Shown here piece after piece: positions 51,581 through 61,394 of a stretch of 64,000 nt of DNA. This DNA comes from Lewinellaceae bacterium SD302. GTDB lineage: Bacteria; Bacteroidota; Bacteroidia; Chitinophagales; Saprospiraceae. The translations under genes were made by a program, and so were the position numbers. The notes under the pieces are model-generated. The model searched no databases, was not told the DNA's origin, and saw only the letters and a program-made list of their open reading frames with translations. The first letter of the stretch is position 1. Each line of letters starts with the position of its first letter. The DNA is taken from NCBI GenBank assembly GCA_002591745.1, contig PDLQ01000018.1, forward strand, positions 49,272 to 113,271, in the 5' to 3' direction.

Positions 51581-53170
51581 CTAATTAACTTTCCGAAACT
51601 GGTAATCTCTGAACTGGAGAATGTTCACGAAGGTATTCTCCCAATGATCCACCGTGGCTTGCTCGAAATTGGGCGCATTGGGGTCGGCAATGTACATCAT
51701 GGGTTCAAAGCGGAATTCGGTATGCATTAGTTTTTCAGGATTACGGGACATGGCGTACTGGAAGCGGGTGCCGTGCTCGTTGATCATGCGGGCAAAGTAG
51801 TGTGTCAGATCGTAGCCGATATAGGCTTCTTCACGGGGAATAGCCTTGAAGCGGTTGTAGAAATCCTGACGGAACTGCCGTACTTCCGGGTCCAGGTTAT
51901 TTACGAAAACGCTGCTGCTGATGTGGACGTTAGCCCCTTCGTAATAGTCGAAATCAATGCGGCTGAAGTTTTTCCATTGCGGCAAACCATAAGTGGCTAC
52001 GCGATCCTGGTTCGTGCGGTTGGCATTGTAGACCAGGCGGAGGAAATTGGCAACGAAAGACTCATCGTCGTAAATCGGAACGATGAAGACCGTACCGCGG
52101 CCATCCAGGTAACTTGAGATGTTTGTCTCCTGGTCTTCTATGATCAGCTCTTCTAAGGGTTCGATCTCCAGGTCGCCGCTCATTACCCGGTATTCTTCCT
52201 GTAAAAAGGCAAGGCGTTCGCGGTGCTGCGGACCAGCCACCAGGATGATCCGGTCGCCCCGCTTGGTGGTAGTGGCGTGTTGCAGGATGCTGCGCAGATG
52301 GGTGTTCAGGGTAGGGTTGACCTGTACGTAATTCGGGTTATTGGTGCTGATGCCGTCGGCGGCGCTGTAAGGCGATATTAATACCTGTTCCTGGTTGCGA
52401 ACGGCCTCAGCCGTCGCGGCGATATTGGGCCGCAGGTAGGGCCCGATGATCATATGGGCCGCCCGGGTATCCTGCTGGCGGAGTAACTCGTTGGTTCGCG
52501 CCGGCGTGGCCCGGGTATCGTGGGCACTCACGTTCAAAGAGATGTTCTGGCTTTTCAGGTCATCCAGCGCCATTTGGGCACCGGAGTAGAAATGAAGTGA
52601 CCACAGCGAGTTTTGATCAATTACGGGCAGCGCGGTTCCGTCCATACTGCCGCCTTCGAGCCGGTTGGCCAGAAATGGTAAGAGGAAGTCTACGTTGTAG
52701 GAACTCAGCAAACGGGAGCCGTCCGTACTTACCCCGACCTGTTCGATCGGTTGGTTGCCAGTAACGGGATTATTAGTGTTGTTGGGGTCTACGACGGGGT
52801 TGAATACGTCGGTACCTTCCTCGGTGATCGGCCGGGCCGTGGTCTCACTGACCAGTCGCCAGCGAACAGTATCCATTTCCTCGGTCGGGGCATTGGTCAC
52901 GTATACGTAGCGGCCCGAGACAGGATCGTAGACACGACGACTCTGGATAGGGTCCAGTTCCTCGTCGCCATTATTGCCGTTCTGATCATCGGGGGTTTCG
53001 TCGCGCGGGCGATCCCGGCCGATGGTGGTACCACTACTGCTATCGATTGGTTTGAAGAGTTCGCAACTCGTTCCAAAAAGCAGGAGATTGAAGAAGAAAA
53101 ATACAGCGATTAGGCTACGGAAGGGATTATTCCCATTCAATCGTGGCCGGAGGTTTGGTGCTGATGTCAT
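51581..53170 (-). CDS. Lipoprotein with periplasmic-binding-protein type 1 fold (LpoA/ABC receptor-like)
   Basis: The start is probably the ATG at 53170, giving 529 aa; it overlaps the 3' end of guaA by 44 bp. The leader ends LLLFGTSC-E (lipobox). After a Ser/Asp/Asn-rich linker and a ~90-residue region, residues ~150-500 show the PBP1 fold: [56 protein letters not shown] and [13 protein letters not shown]. This fold occurs in branched-chain amino-acid receptors and in LpoA, which activates penicillin-binding proteins. Ligand unknown. Confidence 0.8.
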   Translation of the reverse strand: MTSAPNLRPRLNGNNPFRSLIAVFFFFNLLLFGTSCELFKPIDSSSGTTIGRDRPRDETPDDQNGNNGDEELDPIQSRRVYDPVSGRYVYVTNAPTEEMDTVRWRLVSETTARPITEEGTDVFNPVVDPNNTNNPVTGNQPIEQVGVSTDGSRLLSSYNVDFLLPFLANRLEGGSMDGTALPVIDQNSLWSLHFYSGAQMALDDLKSQNISLNVSAHDTRATPARTNELLRQQDTRAAHMIIGPYLRPNIAATAEAVRNQEQVLISPYSAADGISTNNPNYVQVNPTLNTHLRSILQHATTTKRGDRIILVAGPQHRERLAFLQEEYRVMSGDLEIEPLEELIIEDQETNISSYLDGRGTVFIVPIYDDESFVANFLRLVYNANRTNQDRVATYGLPQWKNFSRIDFDYYEGANVHISSSVFVNNLDPEVRQFRQDFYNRFKAIPREEAYIGYDLTHYFARMINEHGTRFQYAMSRNPEKLMHTEFRFEPMMYIADPNAPNFEQATVDHWENTFVNILQFRDYQFRKVN

Positions 53171-54668
53171 AAACGACTCGGTTAATGCCTTTGACGTTAT
53201 TAATAATTTCACTACTGACCGCCGCTAGGAAGTCGTAGGGCAGCCGGCTCCACTCGGCCGTCATGCCGTCGGTGCTGCTCACTGCTCTTAAAGCGACTGC
53301 TTGCTCGTAAGTTCGCTCGTCGCCCATGACCCCCACGCTTTGGACCGGAAGCAGGATGGTTCCCGCCTGCCAAACGTCGTCGTAAAGGCCATAGTCCCGC
53401 AATTTATTAATATAAATGGCATCGGCCGCCTGTAAGAGGGCAACTTTTTCCGGCGTGATGTCTCCGAGGATGCGAATTGCCAGCCCGGGACCAGGAAAAG
53501 GATGACGCCCCAGCAGGTGTTGGGGCATCCCCATTTGAGCACCGATGCGCCGTACTTCATCCTTGAACAGAAAGCGTAGGGGTTCCACAATTTTCAGGCC
53601 CATTTTTTCCGGCAAGCCGCCCACGTTATGGTGGCTTTTGATGGTGACGGAAGGCCCGTGTACGCTTACCGATTCGATAACGTCCGGGTAGATGGTTCCC
53701 TGCCCGAGGTAGGTGATGTTGGTCAATTGATCGGCCTCCCGCTGGAAGACCTCGATGAAGACGCGACCGATGATTTTACGCTTCTTCTCCGGGTCGGATT
53801 CTCCGGCCAGTTCAGTGTAAAACTCGTTTTTAGCGTCGATGGCAAAAACGTTCAGTCCCATGCCATCGTAGCTAGCTTGTACTTCTTCGAATTCATCTTT
53901 ACGTAACAAACCGTTGTCGATGAAGAAGCAGAATAAACGGTCACCAATCGCTTTGTGTAGCAACATGGCGGCTACGCTACTGTCCACGCCGCCACTGAGG
54001 CCCAGCAGGACGCGTTCGTCACCGATTTTTTCCTTGAGCTGGGCTACGGTATCTTCTACGAAGGCGGCCGGCGTCCAACTGCCGGAACAGCCGGAAATGT
54101 CGATCACGAAGTTCTTCAATAACTGCGCTCCGTCCAGGCTGTGGTAGACTTCGGGGTGAAACTGAATGCAGTAAACCGGAGCGGTGAAGGCCTCCGGTTT
54201 GCTGGCGTAAGCGGCAACTTCAACGTCCGTGGTACTGGCCAGTAGTTCAAACTGTTCGGGCAGTTCCATAATGGTGTCGCCGTGGCTCATCCAGACCTGG
54301 GAACCTTTGACTACGCCTTCCAGCAGACCGCCTTCGCGGTGGATTTCACTCAGGTTGGCCTTACCGTATTCCCGCTTCAGACTGCGGCTCACCTTGCCTC
54401 CGAAATGATTGGCCAGATACTGAGCACCGTAGCAGATGCCCAATACCGGTTTTTTGCCGATAAAGGCTTCAAGATCAGGGTGTAAGGCCATTTCATCCTT
54501 AACACTGAACGGGCTGCCGCTCAGGATCACGGCTTTGATGGTCTCATCTATCTCCGGTACCTTGTTGAAAGGTACGATCTCGCTGTAAACATTCAACTCC
54601 CGAATTCGCCGGGCAATCAATTGGGTGTACTGCGACCCGAAGTCGAGGATGAGGACCTTTTCGTTCAT
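53127..54668 (-). CDS. guaA: GMP synthase (glutamine-hydrolysing)
   Basis: The 513-aa protein has the N-terminal class I glutamine amidotransferase domain ([33 protein letters not shown] with catalytic Cys ~79; QFHPEV ~170). The ATP pyrophosphatase domain contains [17 protein letters not shown] (~225), and the dimerisation domain ends [11 protein letters not shown]. It converts XMP to GMP. The 3' end overlaps the start of the PBP1-like lipoprotein gene. A word copy lies 20 bp before the start, pointing into the gene. Confidence 0.97.
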   Translation of the reverse strand: MNEKVLILDFGSQYTQLIARRIRELNVYSEIVPFNKVPEIDETIKAVILSGSPFSVKDEMALHPDLEAFIGKKPVLGICYGAQYLANHFGGKVSRSLKREYGKANLSEIHREGGLLEGVVKGSQVWMSHGDTIMELPEQFELLASTTDVEVAAYASKPEAFTAPVYCIQFHPEVYHSLDGAQLLKNFVIDISGCSGSWTPAAFVEDTVAQLKEKIGDERVLLGLSGGVDSSVAAMLLHKAIGDRLFCFFIDNGLLRKDEFEEVQASYDGMGLNVFAIDAKNEFYTELAGESDPEKKRKIIGRVFIEVFQREADQLTNITYLGQGTIYPDVIESVSVHGPSVTIKSHHNVGGLPEKMGLKIVEPLRFLFKDEVRRIGAQMGMPQHLLGRHPFPGPGLAIRILGDITPEKVALLQAADAIYINKLRDYGLYDDVWQAGTILLPVQSVGVMGDERTYEQAVALRAVSSTDGMTAEWSRLPYDFLAAVSSEIINNVKGINRVVYDISTKPPATIEWE

Positions 54669-54688
54669 GGCGCAAAGCTAATTATTTT

Positions 54689-54703
54689 GGCTAACAAAGT
54701 AGC
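54689..54703 (-). repeat. 15-bp dispersed word upstream of guaA
   Basis: The reverse complement is exactly GCTACTTTGTTAGCC, followed by AAAA on the guaA strand. It is the left end of the inverted pair with 54972. Confidence 0.7.
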
Positions 54704-54971
54704 AATGTCGGTCGACCTTGTCAGTACGCTCGACGCAGGAGTTTATCCGGCCTGATATAATCGGACGTGGGCGAGCTGAAAAGTGATCTAGAGATCAGCG
54801 ATAACTGATTCTAGATTTAAGATCCTGGATCCGAAGTTCTTGATTTTGCCAATGTGGCGAGTAGGCGTATTGAGCAAAATCTGGAATCTAAAATCAAAAC
54901 AGTCTTCAGCCCACCTCTTCCTGTGGTCATCGAGTGTACTGACGACGGTGCACTCGGTTCATTATAACTTT

Positions 54972-54986
54972 GCTACTTTGTTAGTC
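54972..54986 (+). repeat. 15-bp dispersed word overlapping the stop of the YyaL-like gene
   Basis: GCTACTTTGTTAGTC; on the minus strand the GAC-TAA at its end forms the last Asp codon and stop codon of the gene at 54981. Confidence 0.65.
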
Positions 54987-57092
54987 TAACTCCAGTTCCG
55001 CAATGCTGCCCACCGGCATCCGACAGGTTTGGTCTTCACAAAGGTAAAGCTGTAGCTCTCCGTCGAAATAGCGGTCTTTCATACTGGGAATATCTTCCCG
55101 TTCCTCGTCAACGGTGACAATGGCCAAACCGGGGCGATAATTTCCAAGGATTTTATTCGCGACTTCCGCGGTTTCTCCTCCACTGATAACCAGGCTGCTT
55201 TCGGGTCGCTGGAGCAGTAACATCTGCCGCCCGTAATTGGCGAAATTGGTAGGATAGTCGACTACTTTTTCAACTAGCTTGAGCAGCTTATCCCGCGCTT
55301 GATTTCGGTAGGTGACTTTACCGGTGTAGGCAGCCAGTCGGCGCATTGTTTCCAGCATCTGACCATTGCCACTCGGAATGGCGTTGTCGTAGAGATCCAG
55401 GGGGGCAACTGCCAGTTCACTTTTGTCGGGTGGAACCAGGTAGTACAGACCTCCCGCGGCGTCTCCAAAATTACTCTCGATTTCACTGAGCAGGGCCTCG
55501 GTTTCTAGCAGAAATTCTGGTTCGTGGGTCAGATCGTAGAGGTCCAGGCGAGCATTGTTCAGGGCCGTCAGGTCGCCCAGGAAAGCTTCCGGGCCGACTA
55601 GATCATCTTTGTAGCTTCGGTGCCATTTCCCGTCTGCAAAGAGCCGATTTTTTAAACCTGAATAAGCGTCGAAAGCAAGTTGCCGGTATGCCTCTTTTCC
55701 AGTAGCTCGATAGGCATAGGTCAGCCCGGAAATAACGAGGCCATTCCACTGCAAAATAACCTTGTCGTCACGGGAAGGGCGTTCTCTTTTGTCTCTGATA
55801 GTCAGTAGCTTACGTTTTGTGGTATGCCAAAGATCAAACGCTGTTGCAGGGATTGATTTTATGCGGTATAAAATGTTGGTTTCCTCTTCAAAATTACCTA
55901 CTTCGGTAAGCCCAAAATATTCCTCCGTAAAGGCAAGCTCTTCCTGGGAAAGAAGAGACTTCAATTCAGCGTATTTCCACACGTAAAACGCGCCTTCCTT
56001 ACCTTCGCTATCGGCATTGAGCGCGGAATAAAAAGTACCATCTGGTGATTGCATTTCAGCCGTCAGCCAATTGACCGTTTCATCGATCGCATTGGAGAAT
56101 ACCGGGTGGGGTTCCAGCATCTGTAGCTTGCCCATTAAGCGCAGCAACAGGGCATTGTCGTAAAGCATCTTTTCAAAGTGGGGAATCCGCCATTCTGCAT
56201 CGACAGTATAACGGGAAAATCCGCCGCCGAGCTGGTCGTAAATACCACCTTCGATCATGGCCTCCGTGGCCTGCTTAACCATGTAGATTGCCTCTTTATC
56301 CTGCCCTAGAATACCCAGGTCCAGCAAGAGCTCCAGGCTTTGAACGGAAGGGAATTTTGGAGCTTGCCCGAATCCTCCGTTTATCCGGTCAAATTTTTCT
56401 TTCAATTTGGCGACCATCTGCCTGGTCATTTCCGGACTAAAGTTCTTGCTTGCGTCGGCCTGAGCAAATACTGACTGACTGTTATCCCTGATGCCCTGGG
56501 TCAACTTTTCGGCCCGGTCAGTGAGTTCCTCCGGCTTTTCCTGCCAGCGTTCGGCGATACTTTTCAGCAGGTTCAGCCAGCCGGGGCGCTGACCATCGCT
56601 ACGGGGAGGAAAATAGGTGCCTGCGTGAAAGGGACGGGTATCGGGCAGGAGGAAGGCATTCAATGGCCAGCCGCCATTGCCGGTAATGGCCTGACAGGCT
56701 TCCATATAAAGCTGATCGACGTCCGGCCGCTCTTCCCGGTCTACCTTAATGTTGATGAAGTGCTCGTTCATGTAAGCGGCAACCGCTTCATCCTCAAAGC
56801 TTTCCCGCTCCATGACGTGGCACCAATGGCAGGTGCTGTAGCCGATACTGACGATGACGGGTTTGTTTTCCGCTTTGGCAAGTTCAAAGGCCTCGTCGGA
56901 CCAGGGCCACCAGTCTACCGGATTGCCAGCGTGCTGCAGCAGATAGGGACTGCTTTCGTACTGGAGGCGATTGAGTGAGAGGGTAGCTTCACTCTGGTAG
57001 GGAATCGTCGAGACGTCCGGATTTTGCTCCGCCCCGTTGCAAGAGATTAATAAGACCAGTAGGATAGCTAAACCAAAGTGAAATTGACGCAT
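54981..57092 (-). CDS. YyaL/SSP411-type thioredoxin-domain protein, lipoprotein
   Basis: The 703-aa product has a lipobox (LVLLISC-N, Cys ~18). Residues ~42-170 are the DUF255 thioredoxin-like domain ([33 protein letters not shown] with C-x-x-C at ~87-90; [24 protein letters not shown]). The rest is an alpha/alpha six-barrel resembling N-acylglucosamine epimerases ([31 protein letters not shown], given here by its ends QLGGGFSRY and [10 protein letters not shown]). Function of the family is not settled. Its stop codon lies in a dispersed word. Confidence 0.85.
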   Translation of the reverse strand: MRQFHFGLAILLVLLISCNGAEQNPDVSTIPYQSEATLSLNRLQYESSPYLLQHAGNPVDWWPWSDEAFELAKAENKPVIVSIGYSTCHWCHVMERESFEDEAVAAYMNEHFINIKVDREERPDVDQLYMEACQAITGNGGWPLNAFLLPDTRPFHAGTYFPPRSDGQRPGWLNLLKSIAERWQEKPEELTDRAEKLTQGIRDNSQSVFAQADASKNFSPEMTRQMVAKLKEKFDRINGGFGQAPKFPSVQSLELLLDLGILGQDKEAIYMVKQATEAMIEGGIYDQLGGGFSRYTVDAEWRIPHFEKMLYDNALLLRLMGKLQMLEPHPVFSNAIDETVNWLTAEMQSPDGTFYSALNADSEGKEGAFYVWKYAELKSLLSQEELAFTEEYFGLTEVGNFEEETNILYRIKSIPATAFDLWHTTKRKLLTIRDKRERPSRDDKVILQWNGLVISGLTYAYRATGKEAYRQLAFDAYSGLKNRLFADGKWHRSYKDDLVGPEAFLGDLTALNNARLDLYDLTHEPEFLLETEALLSEIESNFGDAAGGLYYLVPPDKSELAVAPLDLYDNAIPSGNGQMLETMRRLAAYTGKVTYRNQARDKLLKLVEKVVDYPTNFANYGRQMLLLQRPESSLVISGGETAEVANKILGNYRPGLAIVTVDEEREDIPSMKDRYFDGELQLYLCEDQTCRMPVGSIAELELD

Positions 57093-57195
57093 TTGGGTGA
57101 AAGGTTTAGAAAACTTGAGGGAGGGAGGCAGGGCTTTTATTTAGTCCTCAAGTTACTTAGGATTTGATTATTTCGATTTTTGTCGGCCGGCTGAC

Positions 57196-57203
57196 TATAT
57201 TTG
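57196..57203 (+). promoter_or_regulatory. -7 box candidate of the CRTAC-like gene
   Basis: TATATTTG exactly fits TAnnTTTG, 34 nt before the ATG at 57238. Possible TTTG boxes upstream are not at the standard distance. Confidence 0.35.
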
Positions 57204-57237
57204 AGTGCTTTTTGAATCGAATTTATTCCTATACACG

Positions 57238-60200
57238 ATGCGATTTTACACACTTTTATTGCTTGCACTACTGGTCAGTTGCGGAGAGCAATCCCCTGCG
57301 CCGATTCTTGACGATAACCCCCAAGCCAGGGAGGGATCTGCTGAAGAACAACTGTTTCGTCTTCTTGATGCTGCTGAAAGCGGTGTCCAATTCGCCAACA
57401 ACATCGTGGAGAACGAAGCCCATAATCATATGCGGTGGCAACACGTCTACTCCGGAGCTGGGGTCGCGACCGGTGATTTCAACAACGACGGCCTGCCAGA
57501 TCTGTTTTTCGCCGGTAACCAGGTGGGGGATCGCTTATACCTGAACAAAGGAGATCTCAATTTTGAAGACATCACCACCAGCGCTGGTATTCGCCAGGAC
57601 AACAAGTGGTCAATGGGCGTCACCGTCGTCGATGTCAACCAGGATGGCTTCCTCGATATCTACGTCTGCCGCAACGAGCCGACCATGGATTTTAATTTCC
57701 GTAAAAACCGCCTCTACGTCAATAATGGTGACAACACCTTCACCGATCAAGCCGAAGAAATAGGACTTGCAGACATGGGCTTCTCCATCCAGGCGACTTT
57801 CTTTGATTACGACCACGACGGCGACCTGGACTGCTACGTAGTCAATCAGCCACCGGACGGACGTTTCATTTCTCGCTTTAAACTGGATATGAATGACAAC
57901 CGGATGCAGTGGTCGGACCACCTCTACGAAAATCGGGGTAATGGTAAATTCGAAGATGTAACCCGTGCCGCCGGCCTGGAAAGCTTCGGTTATGGTCTCA
58001 ACGCAGTGGCCAATGACCTCAATGACGACGGACTGACGGACCTTTACGTCACCAACGATTATTTCGAGCCCGATTTTTTCTACATTAATCAAGGGGGGGG
58101 CGTATTCAAAGACGAGTCGCTTTCCCGGCTCAAACACATGTCTAATTTCTCAATGGGAAGTGATATCAACGATTTCAACAACGATGGCTTACCAGACATT
58201 GGCGTCATGGATATGGCTGCCCCGGATCACTTTCGCAGCAAAACCAACATGGCCAGTATGCGGCCGGATCGTTTTTGGAAATTGGTCGAAAGCGGCAAGC
58301 ACTATCAATACATGTCTAATACTCTACAACTCAATAATGGCATGGGATCGTTCAGCGAGGTCGCTTTCCAGTCTGGTATCGCTAAAACAGACTGGAGCTG
58401 GAGCGTACTGATGGCTGACCTGGATAATGACGGCTTCCGCGATTTTGCCATTACTAACGGCATTCAGCGCGATATGCGTAATAATGACTTCCAGTACAAG
58501 ATCCGTGCAGCCAACCGTCGGGGGCAAAAAGATTTTCAGGTGATGGACGTGGTACAAATGGTTCCCTCCCAGCCCATCTCAAATTATCTTTACCGTAATC
58601 CGGGTAACAATCAGGATGGTCAAGCCAAACTTAAATTTGAAAATGTCACTACCGCCTGGGGTTTTGATCAGCCTGGCTTCTCCAACGGCATGGCCATTGC
58701 CGACCTGGACCTGGATGGTGACTTGGATATGGTAGTCAGTAACGTGAGTGCACCCGCCTCCGTTTACGAAAACCTGCGGGGTAACGAAGCCAATTACCTG
58801 CGCGTAGTCGTGAGCGGTGATCAGGAAAATATCACCGCACTCAATACCAAAATTACTATTGAGTATGGCAATGGTCAATTGCAAACAACCGAGACCACCG
58901 CTACCCGTGGCTATTTATCCGCCTCGGAAACAGTCGCTCACTTTGGTTTGGGGCAGAACCATCAGGTAGCTCGCCTCACCGTCCGCTGGGCCGACGGCCG
59001 TCAAAAAATACTGGAAAACGTGACCGCCAACCAAACGTTAAAGATTGACCCCACCGGTGCCACTAAGACCAATCGTAATGGAGACAACAATCAGGTAATG
59101 TTGGTGGAACTCCGTGGATCGGAGAAACCCGATTATTTCCACCAGGAAAATGAGTTCGACGATTTTGCCCGCGAAATCCTGTTGCCCCACAAACAAAGCG
59201 AGCACGGCCCCCACATCACGGCTGGAGATGTCAATGGTGACGGACTGGATGACTTGTTTATCGGTGGTGCCCTGGGCCAACCCGCTCAACTGTATTTGCA
59301 AATGACCGATGGTGGTTTTAAGAGTTCTTCTTCATCACCCTGGAAAAACGATCAAGCCTACGAAGATTTGGGCAGTATTTTCTTCGATGCCGACGGAGAT
59401 GATGATCTCGACCTTTACGTCGTCAGTGGCGGTAGTGAGCGAGAAGCTGGCGATCCCCTTTATCAGGATCGCTTGTACCGCAACGATGGTAAAGGCAGCT
59501 TTAAAAGGGCCGATGATGCCCTGCCGACCATCGTCAGTAGCGGAGAAACGGTCATTGCCGGAGATTATGATGGCGACGGTGATCTCGATCTTTTCGTCGG
59601 CGGTCGTTTGGTTCCCGGGCGCTACCCGGCCCCTGCTTCCAGTATACTGCTGAGGAACGATGGTGGCCGCTTCGAAAACGTAACCGCTGAGCTGGCGGCA
59701 GATTTTCAGCAGCTCGGATTGGTAACCGACGCCATTTTTACTGATTTTGACGGCGACGAGGACCTGGATATTATGGTAGTAGGGGAGTGGATGAAGGTTC
59801 GCTGTTTCCGCAACGATGGTGGCCAAGCCTTCGTGGAAACCACTGATAATCTCGGTCTGGGAAAATCTACCGCCTGGTGGTGGAGCATCATCGAAGGGGA
59901 CTTCGACAACGATGGCGACCCGGATTACCTGGTGGGCAACCTTGGCCTTAATACCAAATACAAAGCCAGCCCGGAAAAGCCACTCTACGTTTACAGCAAT
60001 GATTTTGACGACAATGGATCCAATGATATTGTGCTGGCTAGCTACAATGGTGACAAAGTAGTGCCCGTTCGTGGCCGTGAATGTTCTTCAGAGCAAATGC
60101 CCTTCATCGCCGATAAATTCCCGACCTACGAAGGCTTTGCTACTGCCGATCTCGAAAGTATCCTGCCCGAAGAAGAGATGGAAGAAGCTGTAAAACACGA

Positions 60201-60588
60201 GGTCTATTCTTTCGCCAGTGCTTTACTAGTGAATAACGGTGGGCAATTCGAAATAAAGCAATTGCCCGACCTGGCCCAGATGTCTCCGTTGCGGGATGCC
60301 ATAGTCGTCGACCTCAATGGCGACGGCTACCTCGACGTGTTGGGAACGGGCAATATGTACGGAGCCGAAGTTGAAACCAGCCGCTACGATGCCGGTACCG
60401 GTCTGGTACTACTGGGTAATGGTCAGGGATCATTCAAGACAGTGCCCGCGCGGGAAAGTGGTTGGTTCACTCCCCACGATGCTCGTAGTCTGGCCAGTTT
60501 CAGGACTGCCGACGGGTTGCTTTTTGCCGTTGGTAACAACCGGGAACGGCTGCAGTTATTCCGTTTTGCCTCACTTCAGGGGAAATAG
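57238..60588 (+). CDS. CRTAC1/ASPIC-UnbV-type lipoprotein with FG-GAP (VCBS) repeats
   Basis: The 1116-aa product starts at the ATG at 57238 with lipobox LLALLVSC-G (~15). At least ten FG-GAP/VCBS-type repeats with Ca-binding DxDxDG loops are visible (FNNDGLPDLFFAGN, YDHDGDLDCYVV, DLDLDGDLDMVVSNVS, DYDGDGDLDLFVGG, DLNGDGYLDVLGTG). An ASPIC/UnbV module lies at ~520-610 (VRWADGRQKILENV). These form beta-propellers, one before and one after the UnbV module. Bacteroidota homologues often sit with SusCD systems; none is adjacent here. Surface or periplasmic binding is the likely role. Confidence 0.85.
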   Translation: MRFYTLLLLALLVSCGEQSPAPILDDNPQAREGSAEEQLFRLLDAAESGVQFANNIVENEAHNHMRWQHVYSGAGVATGDFNNDGLPDLFFAGNQVGDRLYLNKGDLNFEDITTSAGIRQDNKWSMGVTVVDVNQDGFLDIYVCRNEPTMDFNFRKNRLYVNNGDNTFTDQAEEIGLADMGFSIQATFFDYDHDGDLDCYVVNQPPDGRFISRFKLDMNDNRMQWSDHLYENRGNGKFEDVTRAAGLESFGYGLNAVANDLNDDGLTDLYVTNDYFEPDFFYINQGGGVFKDESLSRLKHMSNFSMGSDINDFNNDGLPDIGVMDMAAPDHFRSKTNMASMRPDRFWKLVESGKHYQYMSNTLQLNNGMGSFSEVAFQSGIAKTDWSWSVLMADLDNDGFRDFAITNGIQRDMRNNDFQYKIRAANRRGQKDFQVMDVVQMVPSQPISNYLYRNPGNNQDGQAKLKFENVTTAWGFDQPGFSNGMAIADLDLDGDLDMVVSNVSAPASVYENLRGNEANYLRVVVSGDQENITALNTKITIEYGNGQLQTTETTATRGYLSASETVAHFGLGQNHQVARLTVRWADGRQKILENVTANQTLKIDPTGATKTNRNGDNNQVMLVELRGSEKPDYFHQENEFDDFAREILLPHKQSEHGPHITAGDVNGDGLDDLFIGGALGQPAQLYLQMTDGGFKSSSSSPWKNDQAYEDLGSIFFDADGDDDLDLYVVSGGSEREAGDPLYQDRLYRNDGKGSFKRADDALPTIVSSGETVIAGDYDGDGDLDLFVGGRLVPGRYPAPASSILLRNDGGRFENVTAELAADFQQLGLVTDAIFTDFDGDEDLDIMVVGEWMKVRCFRNDGGQAFVETTDNLGLGKSTAWWWSIIEGDFDNDGDPDYLVGNLGLNTKYKASPEKPLYVYSNDFDDNGSNDIVLASYNGDKVVPVRGRECSSEQMPFIADKFPTYEGFATADLESILPEEEMEEAVKHEVYSFASALLVNNGGQFEIKQLPDLAQMSPLRDAIVVDLNGDGYLDVLGTGNMYGAEVETSRYDAGTGLVLLGNGQGSFKTVPARESGWFTPHDARSLASFRTADGLLFAVGNNRERLQLFRFASLQGK

Positions 60589-60788
60589 CCGGGGACGATC
60601 CAGGCTGTTGAAATCTCCTTGAACAGTCACATGCCGGAGCTTCCCCGAAACCAATCAGGTTGGTCATTCATAGACAGTAATCTGCCTTGATTACCGGATG
60701 CGGTGGCATAGCCCCTTTCGATGACTCCAGGTCATATGGCGCCGCTGTGCTAGCATAAAGCTGAACTGCTTCCTTCTTTATCGACTTT

Positions 60789-60803
60789 GCTACTTTGAAG
60801 TCT
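60789..60803 (+). repeat. Dispersed word variant in the 806-bp spacer
   Basis: GCTACTTTGAAGTCT preceded by GACTT, so the unit GACTTTGCTACTTTGAAGTC is a partial palindrome. Confidence 0.55.
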
Positions 60804-61147
60804 CCCGGTGTACCAATATCAATGATTTTGAGAAAGCCTCGGACGCTTGTGGGGGTTAAAATCAAAATCGTCTTCAACTTGTGTGCGGTCATGGCATAAT
60901 GACGAGTTGACTAACCCGGGCACAGACCAGCGCCTAAAAGGGACCTGTTAAAGGGTAGTTACTATATCAAGGTCTTGTCAACACCGATGAAGTAGTTAAT
61001 GACTAGAACGATTGGACTATGGCGTAGCGACACCGCCAGCCAAGGTGATCAAGCTAGTTGACCGTAAAGATTGTCGTAACAAGGCGATACCCGCAACGTC
61101 TTAGTGGTTGCAAAGTTTATTTGGATATGAGTTCACGTGCTTGTTTT

Positions 61148-61162
61148 GACTAGCAAAGTAGC
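61148..61162 (-). repeat. 15-bp dispersed word in the 806-bp spacer
   Basis: The reverse complement is GCTACTTTGCTAGTC followed by AAAAC, matching the copy at 43454 for 19 bases. Confidence 0.68.
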
Positions 61163-61394
61163 AATGTTCACATGATGAGCAAAAATCGTGACTGCATACC
61201 GACAATTTGCAACATATTCGTACCTTTATCTGGTAATGATCAATCAGTTTTGACCTAGCTGGTTGACTATTAATGTTTTACGACCTTCTATCTTGAGTTT
61301 TTAGTGTTGTTAGAATTACTCCTCTAATGTATTTTAATCTTCCCTTTGACCAGGGTAGAAGGTGATTCTGAAAATTTTTTAATCGTAATCTTGT

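Larger units (their letters stand above)
54689..54986. repeat. 298-bp spacer element bounded by inverted dispersed words; copy B of the IR element
   Basis: GGCTAACAAAGTAGCAA at the left and TTGCTACTTTGTTAGTC at the right are inverted repeats (one transition). Inside lie GACCTTGTCAGTACGCTCGA, GAGCTGAAAAGT, ACAGTCTTCAGCCCA and TCGAGTGTACTGACGACG, in the same order as at 22680-22799. A cassette-like block (CCGGCCTGATATAATCGG then ACGTG) sits at 54747-54769. No ORF. Confidence 0.6.
60589..61394. other. 806-bp gene-free region with two facing dispersed words
   Basis: The longest gene-free stretch in the window. Small ORFs (for example 60668-60892, minus) lack homology-like features and contain a repeat. 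The words at 60789 (forward) and 61148 (reverse) face each other. The right part (61160-61394) is AT-rich with a TAATCTTG near 61387 that could be the -7 box of the CUB-like gene. No tRNA-like fold seen. Confidence 0.45.

Noticed and set aside
60668..60892. A 74-codon minus-strand ORF in the 806-bp spacer
   Set aside because: It contains a dispersed-word copy, has no leader or domain pattern and no neighbours in support.
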